This document shows positions 12,572-26,800 of a stretch of DNA of 64,000 nt, piece after piece. The notes below the pieces were generated by a model. That model was not told where the DNA came from and ran no database searches. It worked only from the letters and a program-made list of their open reading frames with translations. A program made the position numbers and the translations under genes. Origin of the DNA: Dastarcus helophoroides (Eukaryota; Arthropoda; Insecta; Coleoptera; Bothrideridae); contig CM053330.1 in NCBI GenBank assembly GCA_028583605.1, positions 17,757,539 through 17,821,538 of the forward strand. Direction: 5' to 3'. The number at the start of each line of letters is the position of its first letter. Position 1 is the stretch's first letter.

Positions 12572-12867
12572 TTTCCATTTGGCCGCAGCAATTCTTATCT
12601 TTCATATATTTTCATGGTGCCCCCCATTTCTCCCTTTTTTCCCTTTTTTTTTTCTTTTTTATGTATTTTCATGGTGCCCCTCATTCCTCCGCCCCTTCCC
12701 ATTTTTTCTTCATATTTTTTTTTAATTCTCACCCGGATTAACGGGTGCCGAGGATTGGAAAGGTTTTAAGAATTGTCATTAAATGTCCGGAGTGGCGCAG
12801 TGGTAGAACAATCGACTAGTAGTTCAAGTAGTTCAAATCGCCCTTTTTGGTAACGCAATTTATATAT
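12572..12867. other. Short spacer with a 54-bp direct repeat and a tRNA-derived (SINE-like) fragment
   Basis: A TATTTTCATGGTGCCCC segment occurs twice about 54 bp apart (near 12608 and 12662), separated by T-rich sequence. At about 12785-12840 a segment GGAGTGGCGCAGTGGTAGA followed by GTTCAAATCGC resembles the A and B boxes of a tRNA-derived SINE or decayed tRNA; no complete cloverleaf could be drawn by eye. Confidence 0.4.
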
Positions 12868-14140
12868 ACAGGATGGATCATAAGTGATGGTACACAGAGC
12901 AATGGAGGATTTTTCGAATAAAAATAATGTGATTTAGCTACATTTAACTTATACCAAAAGTTGATATTAACAGAGATACAGGTTGTCAAAGTTGAGACAA
13001 AAATTTCGATTTTTTCGTATAATTATGGAACGAATTGTAATAAAGGCACGAAATTTGGCACAAGGAAGTTTCTTAAGTCGACAAACTCTAATTTGCTAAC
13101 ATATTACCAATAGCTGTTAGGGGGCGCTACCTGCGCTATCCTGCATAATTCTAAATCATCATAACTTTTTTGTGCACCCACGTATATTAATTTTAAATGG
13201 GTTATTTTATTTCTCCATCTTTTTTACGTAAAAAAGGTGTACTTTCTGAAAGTTAATACAAGCAACCATTTCCAAGATATTTGCCTTTAAAGCTTAACGT
13301 GCCTTGCTTTTAAATTACTAAGATATTAAATTTTAGAAGTAGGCTCAAAAAAAATAATCATAAGACAGCTTTGAAACTAATTTATGTCAAATATTAATTT
13401 GCTGAAAATATTATTACTTAAATTTTGAAAATCTCAATAAAGAAAATCCAAAAAATTAAGACTTAATTTATTTTCTAACATAGAGATGTGAGATGATCTC
13501 TGAGTCCGCACAAGAAAATTTTAAAAGTCTAGGTGGTCAAAGCAGATATTTAGAGATGAATTTCAATAAAAGACAGCTAAATTTTTAATTGTTTACAACC
13601 CCTTTACATGAAAAAGGTCATTTCCCACATACCTATTTTTGAAAATAAATTTTGTTTTGGTATTTTATTTAAATTTGCTTTACAAATTTAAAAAATATGT
13701 ACAATAATAATGTTAACAGAGTAATATTTGATATAAACTATTTTAGAGTCAGTTTTATTACTTTTATTTTGAAATCTACTGCGAAAAATTCACATTTACG
13801 TAACTTAAAATAAACGTACGGCAAACTTTGAAGGCAAATATCTTGAAAACGGTTTCTTCTTTCAAAATTTAGAAAGTATACCTTTTTTAGGTAAAAAATG
13901 TAGGTAAAAAAAGGTAGCGCAGGTGGTGCCCCCTATGAGTTACTGGCAATCTGTTAGCAAATTAGAATTTCTTGACCAATTGACCTATGCCAAATTTCTT
14001 GTCTATAGCGAAATACTTTGACATCCTGTATCTCTGTTAATATCAACTTTTGATATGAGGTAAATGTGGCTAAATCACGTTATTTTTATACGAAAAATCT
14101 ACTCTTGCTTTATGTACCATTACTTAAGGTCCATTCTGTA
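12868..14140. mobile_element. Non-autonomous inverted-repeat element (TACAGGATGGA family)
   Basis: The ends are TACAGGATGGATCATAAGTG and, inverted, TACAGAATGGACCTTAAGTA. The inverted similarity continues through the TTGATATTAACAGAGATACAGG block and the GGGGGCGCTACCTGCGC region, giving arms of roughly 350-450 bp around a unique A/T-rich centre. No transposase is encoded. A related, heavily interrupted copy lies at 29741-30918. Confidence 0.8.
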
Positions 14141-14825
14141 TAAGTATATTACATATATGGCAATTCCATGCATTTTTTCCCTATTTTTAGTCGCTTAGCG
14201 CGCCTAAAGCTGTTTTCACTTCAAAAATATTGAAAAGTAGAAAAAAAGTTAATTTCTTCATGGCTTTAAACTCCGCCCGCCCGTTAAGCCAAAGCCTAAA
14301 ATACTGAGGCACGTCGTCATTAAATTTTGAGAACAAATCAAAATTTTTACGAGTATAAAAATTTTCTGAGGAAAAATGCGAAAAAATATAAATTTGTTAA
14401 GAAAAATGTAAAAAAAAAGCCATCATATTTAAAAAAAAATTCTTTACATTTATAGGGATACAAAAGGTACATGAAATATCTCTTATTCTCATAAACTCTA
14501 CGAATATGATTGAATAACATGGAAATAATTCTGCGATTCGGTATTTTATTTTTCATGGCCCGGTGCCGAGTTGCGACCCATTATTTGGAGAACGCCGTTT
14601 TGGATCAATCGTGTTGTTAGGCAACCAATTAAACATCTGGGGCTTTTTCATTTTGCCAGTTGCCTCCTCTATGGTGATTCTAGTTTGACAGCTCCACATC
14701 CTTTTTATTTCGTTTGTCACTTTTGTCAGTAGCCTGCCTTGTTCATGAGTTGTCTATGAAAACGTCGTTTTTCCTTTTACGTTTGGTAAAGTGGCAGGGC
14801 AAAATAGTTTTTTTGAGGTTGAAAA
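14141..14825 (+). other. Upstream region and probable 5' UTR of Rab8, with a hAT-end-like remnant
   Basis: Near 14554-14600 the sequence CATGGCCCGGTGCCGAGTTG reads, inverted, like the GGGTCGCAACTCGG terminus common in hAT elements; no partner end was found. The 200 bp before the Rab8 ATG are less A-rich than their surroundings and probably contain promoter and 5' UTR, but no TATA box or initiator could be fixed. Confidence 0.4.
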
Positions 14826-17800
14826 ATGGCCAAAACCTACGATTATTTGTTTAAGTTATTACTCATCGGTGATTCTGGTGTAGGGAAAACGTGTGTTTTG
14901 TTTAGATTTTCGGAGGACGCTTTTAACACGACTTTTATTTCAACAATAGGTGAGTCATATTGTTTCAAATTATCTTTCAGTCCTTCAGATAAATATTTAA
15001 GGAGCATTTGATGAATACTTTTTAGCCTCGAGCATGTTGTAGGCATATTTGATAATTCGTATTATTAATAAGTTTTTAACCACACCTATTTAAATTGTTT
15101 AATTAGTTTGTCTTTTATTTTGATTTGCAAAAGTACCACTCGCATATCAAGTGGAATGCCCTATGATATTATGCATACATGAAATTTGATGCTTGTGTAC
15201 CTATTAAAGTAATTTTTAAATGTGAATAAGTAAAGTTCATGAACTTTAATGAGTGGTTGACCTAGGACTTCATTTCCTGTCAGATGCAATAGTTGTTATT
15301 TTGCAGGTATTGACTTCAAAATCAGGACTATAGACTTAGATGGCAAAAAAATTAAATTGCAAATATGGTAACATTATTCAACTAGTTGAAAATCTGTAAC
15401 ATTAATCAAAATTTTTCTACAGGGACACAGCAGGACAAGAGCGATTTAGGACAATAACTACTGCTTACTATAGGGGTGCTATGGGAATTATGTTAGTGTA
15501 TGATATTACGAATGAAAAAAGTTTTGAAAACATTAAAAATTGGATAAGAAACATTGAAGAAAATGCATCTGCAGATGTGGAAAAAATGTTATTGGGTAAT
15601 AAGTGTGAGCTTGAAGAAAAAAGACAAGTGTCTAAAGAAAGAGGTGAACAATTGGCTGTGGAATATGGTATAAAGTTTATAGAAACTAGTGCCAAGGCTA
15701 GTATTCGTGTCGAAGAGGCTTTTTTTACTTTAGCTAGGGACATTAAGGCAAAAATGGAAAAGAAATTGGTAAGTTATATGTTAATTATAGATTGAATTCT
15801 CAAAAATGTTAATTGATTTCTCATATAAACAATTTTAATTACCAACTGTAAATTTGGTCTAGTTTACGAAACTAATATAAACATCAGCACATTCTTCAAT
15901 ATTGCAGCATGTGCATAGATGAACCTATGGTTGAGGTATTTTGATTACTTTGAAAACATTTTTTGCTAATTTGTTAATTTTGATTCAAATATTTAAATTT
16001 ATGATAAGCAAGACTATATTTGTGGACACACTTTAAGGCCCTAGGAATTAAATTGAAGATATTTCATTGATTTCTTTCCTTTATTTTAATGCATAGAATG
16101 GTATTCAACATTTGCAGTAAAAAAATCAAAATTTACAGACAAATTAGAAATTTTAAGAAAAATTTGAAATCAAAACCAACTTTTTAGAGTAAATAAATTG
16201 ACATTTTGGTCTTCAGATGAAAATTTTGAGAAAAATCCTTAAATTTAGAGAAAACGCCTAACAAATTTTTTTTTAGAAATTTTAGGTTTTAAAGTGATAT
16301 TTTTCAATTTTAACTTAAACTTTTAGGTTGGACATAGACAAGCCACATTTTGCAGTTGTACTGACCACAAAATTGCTGTTGCATGGCAGCGAACTGCAAT
16401 TCATCATAAAAACTATTGAATATCCTGTACAGAGTGTCATACTTCAGTCAAAATGAGGATCTGCAGTTTGTTTGTGGCGTTCTAACTACTACTACTACCC
16501 CTTTTTTTTTTCTTTAAAAGAAGTAGCAGCAGTGCTTCCTCTTCAAAATTCATTTCAAAACTATTGTGTGGTGTGACCAATGGATCTGGTTGAGCCAACT
16601 TTAGATGTGATCGATTGGACTTAAAACTGACCACAAATTGTGATTAGAATGCAGTCTGATCAACTGCAAGTTATGACCATTAATTGTGGTCTGTGCGACT
16701 GTAAAATGTCGCTCCTCTACAGCCGCCCTTAGACTTTGCTTATGAAATTCTAAGTTATAGTAAGTAAGCATAAGTCAAGATTTTGCAGTTACAGTCAAAA
16801 TCTCAGTATGCAGGAAAAATTCTGAGATTGACATTGAAATTTTAAAGTTAATATCTAAATTTTGGTAGACAATTTATGTATAAAAAATAGACGAGATTTT
16901 GAGATAAAGAAAAGAAATTTCTTGAATACGCTTAAAATCCAAAACAAATTTTGAAGCATTTTGACTTTTTTTTAGAAAAATTTTTTTTTTCTTTAAATTC
17001 TTAACTTACATGTTGAATTTTTAAAGTTTTGACTGTGTACTCGAAATTGTGACCATAGTACTAAAAATGTTTAATAAAGTTGACATTTTACAATATGTTT
17101 CAGAATTTCGAAATTAAAATTCAAACTGGAGAAATGACTGGTAATTTCTAGAAGGAATCTAAATTAAAAAGAAATCAAAAAGTGTCATTTTAAGTTTCAT
17201 CTTAAAATTTCTAGTAATTTTGATTTTTTTTTTGAAAATTTTATTGTTTTTTCTAAAGAGGTTGAAGTATTTCAATAGTTTAATTTTTTAGCAAAAATCT
17301 AGCGGTTAAGTTTCAAATCTAAAGCAATAATAATCTTAATGCAATAAAATATTTTCATAATTACATGTGTGGCCAGCAGTGTAAAATTGAAGAAAAAAAA
17401 TCAAAGAAAAAAGAATAAAGTTAAACGTTCCAATTTCTCATTTTAACAAGTCAACTTTTTGTTTGCAAAAATTGTGCATAAAATTTATTGACAAGCATAG
17501 TATTAAAAAGTACTAAAGATAACTTCTAACTCTTTTGAAAGCCATTTTCGCTTACATAATATAGGATTCATTAATAATGATACATGTGTAAGAGTTCAAA
17601 TTTGTAATCAAAATATTCAAGTTATTAACGAACCACTCGACCCACATGATAAGACATTGTCGATACACGCTCAGTACAATCTCGATTCGCTCTTGGTGTC
17701 CTCTCGATTCTTTCTCATACACCTTAGTAATTCGACATTTATTTTATTAAAGCGTCCTTTTAAAAACAAATTGATTTAAATTGTTAATAATTCAAGAAAT

Positions 17801-20800
17801 ATATTAAAATCGTAAAAATGAAATCAATATTTAAAAAAAGAAAGTGGAAACTGTTAATTTAAAATTTTTATTTTGGGAAAAATATTGATCTTTCGAGATT
17901 AAACGGGTCATATGACCCGCTGTGATAGAAATAGGTATACATGAAGTAACGGTAGGTTTAGTGTTAAAATCGAAATTTAGTTAAGTCTTGAATTCGTTTT
18001 ATAGAATTCGGTAAAAATTCGTAATTTGGACAATTAGATTCTTCAAAAAAAAATTTCAAAATGCTGGAAAAGGCGAATTTTTCAAAAAGTAAAATTATAA
18101 AAATTCGAAGTTTCAAGAAAACTGTCTGCACTTAAAAAAATTTTGAAAAATATCGAAATTTTTACAAATAGTTGAACTTTTGAAAAAAGATGGAAATTTC
18201 GGAAAACTTTTAAATTTTGAAAAAAGCCATAAATTCGAAAAAAAAAGTTCAAATTTTGATGATAAAAGGTAGGGATTTTAAAAAAAGATGAAAATTCTGA
18301 AAAAATTCCAGAATTTCAGTCTCAATTTTGAAAAAAATCAATTTTGCAAAAAAGGAAAAATTTTCGGACAAACGTCGAATTTTTCAAATTTATTACACAA
18401 AAGTCGAAGCTTTGAGAAGCTAAAATTTAAAAAAAAGGCAGAATTTTAAAAAAAAATTAAAACTTTGAAAAATAGAAAACACTTTAAACAAAAGCAGAAA
18501 TTTTCAAAAAAAAAAAATTATTTAGAAAAAAGTAAAGGTTTTCAAAATTTTGAAAAAAATCTGAATTTGAGGAAAATGTCACAATTTTCATAACAAGTGG
18601 AAATTTTAAAAAATGGAAAAATGTTTCAAAAAAAAAAACATTCATAAAACAGTTAATTTTGAGAAAAAATCGAAATTTTGATGATAAAAGGTCGAAACTT
18701 TTTCTAAAAAAGTTCAGATATATTAAAAATGTCGAAATTTTAACAAAAATACAATTTTGCAAAAAGGCGAAACTTAAAAAAGTAATCGATTTTTTTTTAA
18801 ATAAAATTTCAATTTACTACATAGTCGAATCCTCGAGAAAAAGCTGACATTTTTTAAAAAAGTCGCAATTTTCAAAAAAGCTCCAAACTTCGAGAAATTG
18901 TCAACCAAGGTGGAAATTAAAAAAAAAGTAGCATTTTTCAAGTCAGTTTTTCAACATGATCAAATTTATAGAAAAAGTCTCAATTTTGAAAAATAATCAA
19001 AATATTTTGTAAACATTTCCAAAAAAATCCTAATTTAGAAAATAAATTAAAATCCTTAAGAAAAGCGAAACTGAAAAAGTCTTGCGATTAATAAAATAAT
19101 TGAAAGCTTAAAATAATTGGAAAAAATGAGAAAATTTGAATTTCGAAGCATTTAAAATATAAACTATAATAAAAAAATGCAAAAAATGTTTAAAGAATTT
19201 TCAATAAAAATCGAAGGCACACTTTCCAAAAAAGTCATCAATTTTAGAAAGTCAAAATCTTGAAAAAAAGTCGAATTTTAAAAGATCAAACTGTCGAGAA
19301 AGTCGATGTTTGCAAAAGTTGAAAACTTTTAAAAAATTCAGATTTTCAAAAAAAATTGAAATGTTTTGAAAAAATTAAATTTAAAAACACTCTGATTTGC
19401 AAAAAAAACTGAAATATCGAATCGAAATTTCAAAAAACTTCAATATTTCCAAAAATAAGTCATACATTTAAAAAAAGTCGAAATTTTCGAAAAACTTCAT
19501 AACTTCGAGGTAAGTATTATTGAAAACAATTTGAAATATTGAAAAAGAAAATTTCAAAATAGTTGAAGATTTAAAAAAATAAAATCTTAAACAAGGACAA
19601 AAGTTATAAAAAAGTAAAAAAGATAAAAAAATTAAAATACAGTCGAACTTTGATAACTCGAACCGTGACTTGCCAGAAAAAAGTTCGACATATCAAGACT
19701 TCGAGTTATTGAAAATTTACATTAAAAATTAAAAGACGTACATATGTGTGTAACTGCACTTTTTTCTGAAAAAAAAAGTTATAGTTTTGAGAAAAAGTCG
19801 AACTTTCAGGATAAAGGGTTGAAATTTTCCAATAAAGTGAAAATCCTAAAAAAGTTAAAAATTTGAAAAGCCTAAATTTTCAATTGTTCAAAAAATTGCA
19901 TGTTTTCAAAAAAATCATTTTTTCAATTTTACAAATAAAAGTCCAATTACTGTATAAAAGTTGAAACTTCGAGAAAAGTTCGAAATATTTTTAAAAAATT
20001 AAAGGTTTATAAAAAAAATCAAAATTTTGAAAAAGTCAAAATTTTTCAAAAACATACTTTTGTGTCAAAATTATCCAAAAATTTCAAAAAATTAAATGCT
20101 TAAAGAGAGAAGAAATTGTGAAGGTTGAAATTTACAAAATGATAGTTTGGAAAATCGAAATTTAAAAAAAAATCGTCATTTTCAGAAAATCAAATTTTAA
20201 GCAGATGCCGAAAAAATCAGACATTTCTAGTTAGTAAAAATCGAAATTTTTAGAAAATTCAAATTTTCAAAAAGAAAATTGAAATATATCTAAAAACTCG
20301 AATTTAAAACAGACAGATTTGCAATAAAGTTGAAGTTTCGAGTCAAAATTTTAAAAAAGATTTACATTTTCAAACACAAGATGCCAAAGACAAAAAGATG
20401 AATAAATTAAAAAAATTTAAAAAACTCAAAACTTTGATCAAAAAATGTTAATAACAAAAATCGACATATCTCAATTTTAAATTCGTAATTTCTAAAAAAA
20501 ATGTTTAGAGATTATGAAATTTTTTCTGTCTATTTTCTACTTCAAACCCTATATTTCGACTTCGAATGTCCAAAAATGTATGAAATTGCAGTTTTTTTTT
20601 TCCAAAAAGTCGTACCGTTTATGTAGATCTTTGGATTTCGAGATTCTAAGTCGAATTTTGAAGAAGAAATTTTTTTTAGTAATTTTAAAATTTAAATTTA
20701 TGACGATAATAAGTCTCTTTTCCGCAAACATTGTTCGCCCATCATTAAATTGAAACTAAATTTAGCTTTTATGTTGAATTCTCAAAAATTATCGTACAAA

Positions 20801-23800
20801 TGGCCATTATGGTACATGCACTATCGTACATCGTATGGGAACTGTAAATAGGGGTTTCCCCTCGGTTTAACGTAACAAACTTCGACTTATCAAATGTAGC
20901 GCCAATGATTATATTCGAGTTATTGAGGAATTCGAGTTATCAAGTAAAATTTGCATTCAACATTTGCTCTTGATTTTGTTCGAATTATCAAAAATTCGAA
21001 TTATCGAAGTTCGAGTTATAGAAGTTCCACTGTATATCCAAATGAGACAGAATTTTGAAGAATTTGGAGAAATTGTAATTTTCAAAAAGTCAGAATTTTA
21101 AAAAAAGTCGATATTTTCAACTTTGTGACTATGAAAAAGTGGATATTTTAAAATGTCGAGATTTACAAATAAGTCGAAATTTTCAATAAAAATTGAATTC
21201 TTTAAAAAAGTAGGAATTTTCAAAAAAGTGACCTGATATAAGCGGATGTTACATATACAAGATACCCAGCTTGATACCACTTACCCTGAAGAACAAAAAA
21301 AATTGTCCAATGTATTTTATTTGGAAGTCAGTTCAGTCACATCCAAAATTCAACAAAAGTACTCGTTAAAAACTTTGGGTATGGAATCGTTAAATGCTAT
21401 TTCCGTGAGTTGGATCTTCCTTCAAAAAATTATTATTTCGAGTCGAGAGGATATCGGGGTCGGCATCAAAAGATTTTATATTTTATATCAGGGGTGGCCA
21501 ACCCAAATGATCTTGCTGGCGATTTTGGAAACGCATCAGGCAGCTTGACAAGAAATGTTTAGTCAGAGTAGAACGAAAAATAGAAACTTGTAAGTGTGAT
21601 GAATCTCTCGGGGCGCAAACATAGATTGGCCATCCCTGCTTTATATATTTTATAAGGATGACATATTTCTAGAATGAGTAAAATAACTATTTCTAATTGA
21701 TTTTCTTTCTTTTTCTCTTGCTCCTTTGACGTGTAGAAGGTAATTTATATTTTTCCTTAGCATGAATATTTTCTAATTACTAATGGAAATATATTGTCTA
21801 GTTATTTTACTAACAAATTATTAATAACGGAAAATAATATTGTTTGCTTTGGTTTACATAATAAAATTACTTGGGGAGTCTACAAGAATGCATTGATATA
21901 ATCTTTTTTATTTGATTTGGTTTATTTGCATGTTTTATCATATAACAGTTTATTTTACCCAACTAGAATAATATTCAACTCACATTTTGATACTGAAATT
22001 AAATAGCTGTGTTTATTTTGAAAGAATTGTGAATATATTGGCCATTTGTTATTATCTCAATATGTATTCCCTATTTTTCATACATTTTAAATGCAAATAT
22101 GACTGCACTATACTGTAAACTGTAAAGTATTAATTGTTCATATACACGATAACAGGATAAAAATATGCAACAAGATGTTTTCTCGAAATTATTAGATATA
22201 TTTTCGAAGGGAATACACTGGAAAAACGAGTGATTTCATTTCATTAGCTTTAAATGCATAATAAATTCATCGTTTATCGAATTGTTTATTTATTTTATTG
22301 TTAGAAACCATTACTTTTTGTAATGATTTTGCGATCAAATCTGAACTTTACCCTCTTAAGCAATGCTGTCCATATTATAGATCACATTTATAAAAATCTG
22401 AAACAAAAAAAATTTAATCGAATTCAAAGAAAATATGCTGTTAAAACTTCACTTCGTGTTCATTATCAGGAATAGTTTAGTCATCAGACGCTTGCAATTG
22501 TTGAAATCTATTATTATTGATTGGTTCAGTCATGAGGGCCGTGCGCCGTTTAAAAAGTTTTTTTTTAATATTCCGAGAAGAGATCGGGACATCCTATGAA
22601 GATAATTAGAGGCGTTTCTAAGTCTCCAATCGCCTGCATATTGACTGCCTCAAAATATTTTTTTTTCTGATGAAGTATAGTGGCAGGATTCTAGCCAGGA
22701 ATTTTTCAAAAGATGTTTAAAATTTGTAACAAAAACTACCAGAAATTTTGGCAAATGGCGACATTTCTCGGTTAAAATGTTGATAAAAATCGAGTTTTTC
22801 AAATTTGGAGGTTAAAATTATGTATAACAAGAAAATGCAAACTTGGAAAATTATGGGAAAACAGTCGAAATTTCCGAATAACTGACAGTACACAGCCAAT
22901 TTTAAAAAATCTAAGTTTATCATAGATAGATCGCGGCCAAAGGGAAATTTCCTATGTAAAATCAAATTCTAAACATAAGATAAAGAATAACGTTTTCTCA
23001 TATCTGACTTGGAAAATATTTATTTACATTTTTTTATTTTCTTCGATCATTCGAACAATTTTAACACAAGATGTTACAAAAAAATGTTGTACTTAGTATA
23101 TTTTAAATATCCCATTATTTACATTGTTCGGCAACGCAAAATAAGCGAATGGTAAACTTCTGCAAAATGTACGTTGTTTTGAATGTGATGTATGAGGGCC
23201 GTCCCAAAAGTACCCGACTTAACAAAGAAAACAAAAAATTTTGAAAAAATAATTTTATTTCTCTACATAGTGCCCCTTCAACTCAATACATTTTTCCCAG
23301 CGATGCTCAATAGTTTCAATACTCTGTTTATAGTAAAAATCGTTGAGCTCTTTAAAATAGTCATCAATCACAGAACTTGAACTTTGGAAATCAAAAATAA
23401 CACTGGTCAACACTGATTTTGTCACACGAACTCTGGTAGGTAATTAGGTTTGGACTACCTACCCCCATCGTGAAACCGTACTTATTTTTTTCCATCACCC
23501 TCAGTTTTCTTGTGACAAGGTAAAATTTCTTTTTGGAAATGTAGCCTTCCCAAATACTGTTTGTTTTTATTTAGGTCCATGTATTATTTACATCTTAAAA
23601 ATATTTATCAGAAATAAAACATAATATCAAGATCATATTAATTCATCCTTTGAAGTGTTTTTTATCATTAAAATTTGGGTACTTTTTATGTGAATGGGAC
23701 ACCAGGGATCGAAAAAATCACAATTAGGAAAAAGTTTATCCTACACGTAGATATTTAATTTGTAAATAGAAAACTGTAAAGCATTTACACTTTTAAAGCT

Positions 23801-26800
23801 CTCTGGTATATTTCTACAACCACTTCATTCAAATCAGGCTTATCAAAAATTTTCTAGAGGGGATGGGTCCCGATAAACATGGATTTTTATTTTTCAATGA
23901 GAAATTCCCCAATGAGTGAAGTAGTAGTAAAAGATCAAATTAAGAAAATTAATTAAAGACTCGTTGTGTAAAGAAAAAATAAATGTTTTGAAAAAAATCA
24001 GCATGAAGATGCTTCAAGAAGGTATTTGAAAATTTTTCTGGTTTACCATAAGAGTGACATCTATAGATATTTGGGTAAATAACTTTTATTGGAGTATCAA
24101 ACTTTCGGTTGCAATATGGGGATCAAGATTTATTTTTTAGACACATATCTTGACTTCATTCCTACGAATTAGGAGGCCCTTGAGTGATAAAAACTGATAA
24201 AAGTTTCAGGCGGACATTTCAATGAAAAACTATATCAGGGCACATTAAACTTAGGGGTGTTGACTGAGTGCTACTGCTTGATTAAGAGGGACCAATTAAA
24301 ACCTAAATATTCTAAAAAAAACCAAGATTATAAGTTCCTAATGTATATTTTTTACGTTATATTTCTGGAAATCCATTATTTTTCAAACATTTAACAAATG
24401 TCGTGGGTGATGAAAATTTCAAAACTGCTTATTATAAACGACAACTACTAACACCATCAAAAAACACAAAAGAAGTTCATGTGACATGACAAAACTTCAA
24501 TTTTGTTGACCAGTGCAATCAGGCGAAGCTAAATCGGGCGAATAGTATGCGTCAGGAAGCAATTCGAACGTTAACTCGTTGATTTTAGCCATCGCAATAG
24601 CGGATATGTGAACTGGTGCATTGTCTAATGAACAAAACTTTCTTTTTCTCCAAATGCGGCCGTTTATGTTTTAATGTCATCTCTTAAACGCTGCAGTAAG
24701 TTCGCATAATACTCGTCATTGATTGTTCTTCCTTTCTGAAGATAATCAAAATTATCCCACGTGCATCCCACAAAACTGACGCCATTGTCTTTTCTGAAGA
24801 TCTTTGCCTTTTTTGGAACCGTTTCCCCCTTTCAGTCCATTGTTTTGACTGTTCCTTCGTCTCAAGAGGAAAGTGATGGACCCATGTTTCATCCCTGGTT
24901 ATGAATCGACGCAAAAATTCGGCTTACCATTGCAAGTTTTCAAAAAATTTAAAATTTTGCAAAAAAGAAGAATTAAAAAAATTCGAATATTTTAAAAAAG
25001 TCAAAATTTTGGAAAATAGTCGGAAATTTCAAAAATGAGCGAAATGTTTAAAAGAATGTAGAGATTAATTTGAAATTTTGAAACATGTCAAAACTAAAAA
25101 AGTCGAATTTTTAACAAAAGTTTTCAAAAAATTTAAAGATTTGAAAAATATTCAGAAATTTCAAAAAAGAACAAAATGTTGAAAATATCTGGAGATTTGA
25201 AAAATTGAAAATTTAAAAAAAAAACAACATTTTTAAAGTCGTAATATAATTTTCAGAAAGACAAATTTGAAAAATGTGGAAATATTATAAGCAATTAGTC
25301 AGCAATTTCAAAGAAGTTGAAATTTTGAAAAAAAAATGCCTAATTTGGAAATTCGAAATTAAAAAAAAAACCTAAAACATTTTAATATTTAAAAAATCGA
25401 AATTGTTGGAGTTTTACTAATCTCCAAGAAAAGAAAATGAAATTTTGAATAAAATTGAGATTTCAAAACAGTCAAAATTTTGAAAAAACGGCGAAATTTT
25501 TTTTAAAAAGCCGAATTAAAAAAAAATCGACTTGTGCAATTCAGATAATGTCGAAATTATTAAGGACAGCTGAAAAGAAATTAAAATTTTCAAGTTAACA
25601 TTTTCATAGAACGTCGACATTTTCAAAAAATCTGAAATTGTAAAAAATAGAAATTGAAACATCTAAAAATGTACAAATTTTCAACTGTCGAAATTTTGAA
25701 AAGGTGAAATTAAAAAAGTCCTGACTGAAAAAAACGAGTAGGAATTTTGAAAAATGACTGGAAATCTTGGAAAACGACGGAATTATTAAGAAAAGACCAA
25801 TTCAAAATTTTCGAAAAAAATCAAAGGTTTGAAAAATCGAAATGTTTAAAGAAATCGATATTTTCAAAAAAAAGATCGAATTTTGAATAGCAGTCTGAAT
25901 TTTTAAACAAAATTGAAATTTGGACAAAATTACAAACTTTAAAAAATTCGATATTTAAAAAAACAAAATTTTGAAAAAATCTAGATTTTAAAAAATATCG
26001 AAATTTTTAAACAAGCTTACATTTTTTAAAGTCAAAATTCTGAAAAATTTCAAATTAAAATTTCAGTCAATTACGAAATTTCAAATTTGAAAAGTGAGGT
26101 TTCCAGTGAGGTTTTTTAAAAGTAATCGACCATTTTCTCCAAATTATTTTTAGTTTGACTTGCAATTTAGACACATTTTCCGATAAAAATTATGTACCTT
26201 ACTTTGCATTTTTTGAATTTTTTTCTCCATTTCTTCTAAAATTTTAACTTAAAATTCAACATTTCTAGAATTTTCTTTATTAGTTCCTAGTGGACACTAT
26301 AAATATATACTATTTTCCTAAAAGTTCCAAAATTCTGGCTTTTTGTTATTTTTTTATTAAAAAATTTAGGCGTCATTTCGAAGATTTAGGATATTTTACC
26401 GAAAACTCCTTTTATTTTTCAAATATTAACTGAACTAAAGATTTGAATTTTTCTTCTAACAATTCTTTTTTTTTTCGAAATTTCAATTTTATCATTAAAA
26501 CGTGGAGCTCCAAATTTCAGGAAACCTTTGCTGTAAAGTGCGATTTTAAACTTCGACTTTTTGCTAAACAAAAATATCCAATTTATACTCTTTTTAATTG
26601 TAGATTTTTTTCTCAACATTTTGAAAAAGTATTTTGTTTTAATTAACGGGTTTGCTTTCGAAATTTTAATTGTTTTAATTCACTTTCAATTTTATTTTTT
26701 CCTTAAAATTTCCACTTCAGATTCGAAAATTTTACGTTGCTCAATATATCAATTCTTTTTTAATAAGCTTTGGTCGAATTTTTGGGTTTTTTTCTTCCTT

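Noticed and set aside
12785..12840. Possible tRNA gene
   Set aside because: Only A- and B-box-like words are present; a complete cloverleaf with paired acceptor stem was not found, so it is treated as a SINE-like fragment.
21246..21548. 100-codon frame in Rab8 intron 3
   Set aside because: It runs into a hAT MITE and has no recognisable domain or splice sites consistent with an exon.
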